DNA from: Jidongwangia harbinensis
GTDB lineage: Bacteria > Actinomycetota > Actinomycetes > Mycobacteriales > Micromonosporaceae
Assembly (NCBI RefSeq): GCF_020216025.1
Contig: NZ_JAIWNC010000018.1
Coordinates: forward strand, 1 to 64,000
Direction: 5' to 3'
Length of the DNA: 64,000 nt
The notes under the pieces were generated by a model. That model was not told where the DNA came from and ran no database searches. It worked only from the letters and a program-made list of their open reading frames with translations. Positions 61,327-64,000 of the stretch are shown here, in pieces. Every line of letters starts with the position of its first letter. Positions within the stretch are counted from its first letter, which is position 1. The position numbers were made by a program, and so were the translations under genes.

Positions 61327-62613
61327 TCAGCGCGCCTGGGCGAACAGGGCCTTTCCCCAGTAATCGTCCGGCCCGCTGAGGCCGGGCGGGCAGGCGAACA
61401 GGCCGCTGGACACGTGCCGCAGGTACTCGTTCATCTCGTCGCTGCGGGCCAGGCTGCGCTGCACCGGCACGAACCCGGTCCGCGGGTCGCGCTGGTAGGC
61501 GAGGAAGAACAGTCCGGCGTTGAGCCGGCCCAGCCCGTCCGAACCGTCCACGAAGTTGTAGCCGCGGCGCAGCATCCGGGCGCCGTTGTTGTGGCTGGGG
61601 TGGGCCAGCCGCACGTGCGACGTGGTGGCCAGCAGCGGCTCGCCGTCCGCGCCCACCGCCGCGAAGTCCGGCTCGTCGAACTCGTCCTGCTTGCCCAGCG
61701 GCGCGCCGCTGCCCTTGCGCCGGCCGACGATCGTCTCCTGCTCGGCCAGCGGCGACCGGTCCCAGGTCTCGATCAGCATCCGGATCTTGCGGGACACCAG
61801 GTACGACCCGCCGGTCATCCAGTCCGGCCCGTCGCCCGGCTGCACCCAGAGGTGGTCGCGGAGGCGGTCGGTCTCCTCGGCCTTGAGGTTCTTGGTGCCG
61901 TCCTTGAAGCCGAACAGGTTGCGCGGCGTGGCCTGGTCGCGGGTGGTCGACGAGGTACGCCCGAAGCCCAGCTGCGACCAGCGGACGCTGACCACGCCCA
62001 TGCCGATCCGGGCCAGGTTCCGGATCGCGTGCACGGCGACCTGCGGGTCGTTGGCGCACGCCTGCACGCACAGGTCGCCGCCGGAGATGGCCGGGTCGAG
62101 CGCGTCGCCGGGGAACCGGGGCAGGTCGGCGAGCGCGGCCGGCCGCAGCGCCGCGAGCCCGAACCGGTCGGAGCCGGCCGCGTCCCGGAACAGCGTCGGC
62201 CCGAAGCCCACCGTGACGGTCAGCCCGGACGGCGGCAGCCCGATCGCCTCGCCGGTGTCGTCCGGCGGAGCCTCGGGTACGCCGCCCACCGCGCCGATCT
62301 CACCGGCGTCCCGCCCGGCCGTCATCCGCGCGGCCGCGGCCGCCCAGTCCCGCAGCATCCCGGTGAGCCGGTCCCGGTCCTTGGTGATCACGTCGAACGC
62401 GACGAAGTGCACCCGGTCCTGCGCCGGCGTGACGATCCCGGCCTGGTGCTCGCCGGTGAACGGCACCGCGCCCGCGGCCAGGTCGCCCTGCAGATCGTCC
62501 TTACCGGCGCCGCGGACCACGGCACCGCCCACGGCCGCCGCACCGGCGATCCCGGTCACGCCGATGCCGGCGAGCGCGATGGCCCGCCGGCGGGACAGAG
62601 AGGTCTCGGACAT
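61327..62613 (-). CDS. efeB: Iron-uptake deferrochelatase/peroxidase EfeB (DyP type)
   Basis: A 428-aa DyP-type haem peroxidase exported by the Tat pathway; the signal is SRRRAIALAGIGVTG with the twin arginines. The distal Asp/Arg motif GFKDGT (NLFGFKDGTKN) and the proximal haem His in the ...FVVAHPSHNNGARMLRRGYNF-type block (here VRLAHPSHNNG) are present. EfeB oxidises ferrous iron or removes it from haem for import through EfeU. It is the last gene of the efeUOB operon, 5 bp after efeO. Confidence 0.95.
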   Translation of the reverse strand: MSETSLSRRRAIALAGIGVTGIAGAAAVGGAVVRGAGKDDLQGDLAAGAVPFTGEHQAGIVTPAQDRVHFVAFDVITKDRDRLTGMLRDWAAAAARMTAGRDAGEIGAVGGVPEAPPDDTGEAIGLPPSGLTVTVGFGPTLFRDAAGSDRFGLAALRPAALADLPRFPGDALDPAISGGDLCVQACANDPQVAVHAIRNLARIGMGVVSVRWSQLGFGRTSSTTRDQATPRNLFGFKDGTKNLKAEETDRLRDHLWVQPGDGPDWMTGGSYLVSRKIRMLIETWDRSPLAEQETIVGRRKGSGAPLGKQDEFDEPDFAAVGADGEPLLATTSHVRLAHPSHNNGARMLRRGYNFVDGSDGLGRLNAGLFFLAYQRDPRTGFVPVQRSLARSDEMNEYLRHVSSGLFACPPGLSGPDDYWGKALFAQAR

Positions 62614-62618
62614 GGCTC

Positions 62619-63752
62619 CTACTTCTTGGACACCACGGCGGCGACCCGGCTGATCGGCTCGGCGAGCGCGTTGATCGCGTCGGAGAGCGCCTTCAGGTCG
62701 GCCTGGGTCAGCTCGGTGTGCAACTTCCAGCCGTCACCCTTGCGGTGCTTGGCCAGCGCCGCGTCGACGTTGGCGAACTCCGTGTCGAGCGTCTTGACCA
62801 GCGCCGGGTCCCGCTCCTCCAGGACCGGGCGCAGCGACGCGACGGCCGCCTTGGAGCCCTCCACGTTGGCGTTGAAGTCCCACAGGTCGGTGTGCGAGTA
62901 GCGGTCCTCCTCGCCGGTGATCTTGCCGGTGGCGACCTCGTCCAGCAGGGCCTTCGCGCCGTTGGCGAGCTGCAGCGGGGAGAGCTTCTCGGCGTTCGCC
63001 TTGGCCACGATCTCCTTGACGTCGGCGAGCAGCTGGTCGGCGATCGGGCCGTCCTTGCTGACGTCGCCGCTGCCCCACAGGTCCTTCTCGATGCGGTGGA
63101 AGCCGGTGAACGGCATGCCCTCCTCGACGACCTCCTCGCGGCCGTCGATCTTCGGGTCCAGGTCGCCGAAGATCTCCGCGACCGGCTCGATCCGCTCCCA
63201 GTAGGTGCGGCTGATCGGGAACAGCTCCTTGGCCTTGGCGACCTCGTTGGCCTTGACCGCGGCCACGAACTCCTCGGTCTTGGTGAGCAGCGCGCCGGTC
63301 TGGCTCTTCACGTACCGCTGGTAGCTCGCCGTGGCGTCGGCCAGCTTGGCGTCGTCGGTGAGCGGCGCGGACGAGCCGGACACGGTGAACGCGCTGCGGA
63401 TGCCCTTGCCGATCATGCCGGGCTTGCAGGCCGTCTCGTAGGTGCCGGCGGGCAGTTCCACGTGCATCTCCCGGGACAGCCCGGGCGCGATGTTCTCCAC
63501 CTCGGCCATCACCCGGTCGCCCGGCGCGTACACGTAGAACTCGGTGACCTTGCTGCCGGAGTTGGTGATCGCGAAGACGTTCGTGCCGGCGTCCGCGGAG
63601 TTGCGGGCGACCGCACAGCTGGTGTCGGACGCCTGGACCGCGATCGGGCCGTCCGTGCCGGCGCCGGCGCCGGTGTCGTCGCCACCGCAGGCGGCGAGGC
63701 CGGCGGAGAGGACGCTCACCGCGGTGAGCGCGAGGATTCGAGGGGTACGCAT
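62619..63752 (-). CDS. efeO: Iron-uptake lipoprotein EfeO
   Basis: A 377-aa exported protein with lipobox LAAC (Cys at about 22), an N-terminal cupredoxin-like domain (about 35-125) and a C-terminal M75/imelysin-like domain with the metal-binding HxxE (FHRIEKDLWG). It binds iron outside the membrane and passes it to EfeU. It lies 5 bp upstream of efeB and 14 bp downstream of efeU, so the three form one operon. Confidence 0.94.
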   Translation of the reverse strand: MRTPRILALTAVSVLSAGLAACGGDDTGAGAGTDGPIAVQASDTSCAVARNSADAGTNVFAITNSGSKVTEFYVYAPGDRVMAEVENIAPGLSREMHVELPAGTYETACKPGMIGKGIRSAFTVSGSSAPLTDDAKLADATASYQRYVKSQTGALLTKTEEFVAAVKANEVAKAKELFPISRTYWERIEPVAEIFGDLDPKIDGREEVVEEGMPFTGFHRIEKDLWGSGDVSKDGPIADQLLADVKEIVAKANAEKLSPLQLANGAKALLDEVATGKITGEEDRYSHTDLWDFNANVEGSKAAVASLRPVLEERDPALVKTLDTEFANVDAALAKHRKGDGWKLHTELTQADLKALSDAINALAEPISRVAAVVSKK

Positions 63753-63766
63753 GCGGTTCGGTGCTC

Positions 63767-64000
63767 CTATGGCTGCGGCGCGGGCGCCGGGGTGGACTCG
63801 GTGGCCGGCTCCGGTGCCGGCGCCGTCGCCGGTCGGACCTTGCGCGTCGGGCGCAGGAAGATCGCCAGGACCGGGATGCCGTACGCGGCCCAGGCGACGA
63901 CCTCGAGCACGCTCGCGGTCGGAGTGATGTTGAACATTCCGGTGAGCAGGGCGGTGTACCAGGCGTTCGGGTCCAGCACGCCGCTGATGTCGTACGCCAG
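63767..64000 (-). CDS. efeU: Iron permease EfeU (FTR1 family), C-terminal part
   Basis: The gene is cut by the window edge; only the last 77 codons are visible. They include a membrane helix (VLEVVAWAAYGIPVLAIFL) preceded by NAWYTALLTGMFNITPTAS and a Pro/Ala-rich cytoplasmic tail (PAPEPATESTPAPAPQP), as expected for the C-terminus of EfeU. Position before efeO supports the identity. The catalytic REGLE motifs lie beyond the window. Confidence 0.85.
   Translation of the reverse strand: MAYDISGVLDPNAWYTALLTGMFNITPTASVLEVVAWAAYGIPVLAIFLRPTRKVRPATAPAPEPATESTPAPAPQP

Overview
The window is high-GC DNA with strong GC3 bias, GTG/TTG starts, actinobacterial gene order (prfB-ftsE-ftsX-M23 peptidase-smpB-ssrA; secA; hpf; comF-lpqB-mtrB-mtrA) and families typical of actinobacteria (LpqB, Rv3235-like, DUF6912, DUF6069). 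The best guess is a chromosome segment of a filamentous actinomycete, probably Micromonosporaceae. That assignment is an inference from gene content and order; no 16S rRNA gene is present.

Layout. 1-4055: an OmpR-type two-component system, a decayed VOC gene and an NADP-dependent oxidoreductase. 4056-14600: a plasticity zone beside tRNA-Ala(GGC). It holds a FAD monooxygenase with its MarR regulator, an exported copper monooxygenase lipoprotein, a serine hydrolase and a DUF2231 protein, set among remnants of at least five transposase families (Tn3, IS701-like, IS5, IS3, ISL3). 14740-17180: YqgE, MTA phosphorylase and a secreted transglycosylase-like protein. 17200-32500: accessory but mostly intact genes: a second copper monooxygenase lipoprotein co-translated with a DoxX-Rieske fusion and divergent from a NarL-type two-component system; a TetR-controlled oxidoreductase/lipocalin unit; an ABC exporter with its own NarL-type system; a secreted alpha/beta hydrolase; and a third copper monooxygenase lipoprotein. 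32900-35690: a multidomain secreted SGNH hydrolase. 35700-37990: tmRNA (ssrA) with a small genomic island at its 3' end that carries an EVE-HNH nuclease. 38143-64000: mainly core chromosome, with cell division, release factor 2, proline catabolism, SecA, hibernation factor, MtrAB-LpqB and EfeUOB iron uptake.

The most interesting theme is a family of secreted peptidylglycine/dopamine-type dicopper monooxygenase lipoproteins. There are three intact paralogues (7978-9210 +, 18394-19560 -, 31310-32500 -), and all keep the HH, H, HxH and M copper ligands. A fourth copy is reduced to its promoter and first codons at 12560-12712. One paralogue overlaps by 4 bp a membrane DoxX protein fused to a Rieske [2Fe-2S] domain, a plausible electron donor. 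The decapitated fourth copy sits directly upstream of a DUF2231 membrane protein. Together these suggest an extracytoplasmic copper-oxygenase system with dedicated membrane redox partners and a two-component regulator. The system-level interpretation is inference; the motifs, overlaps and duplicated promoter are visible in the sequence.
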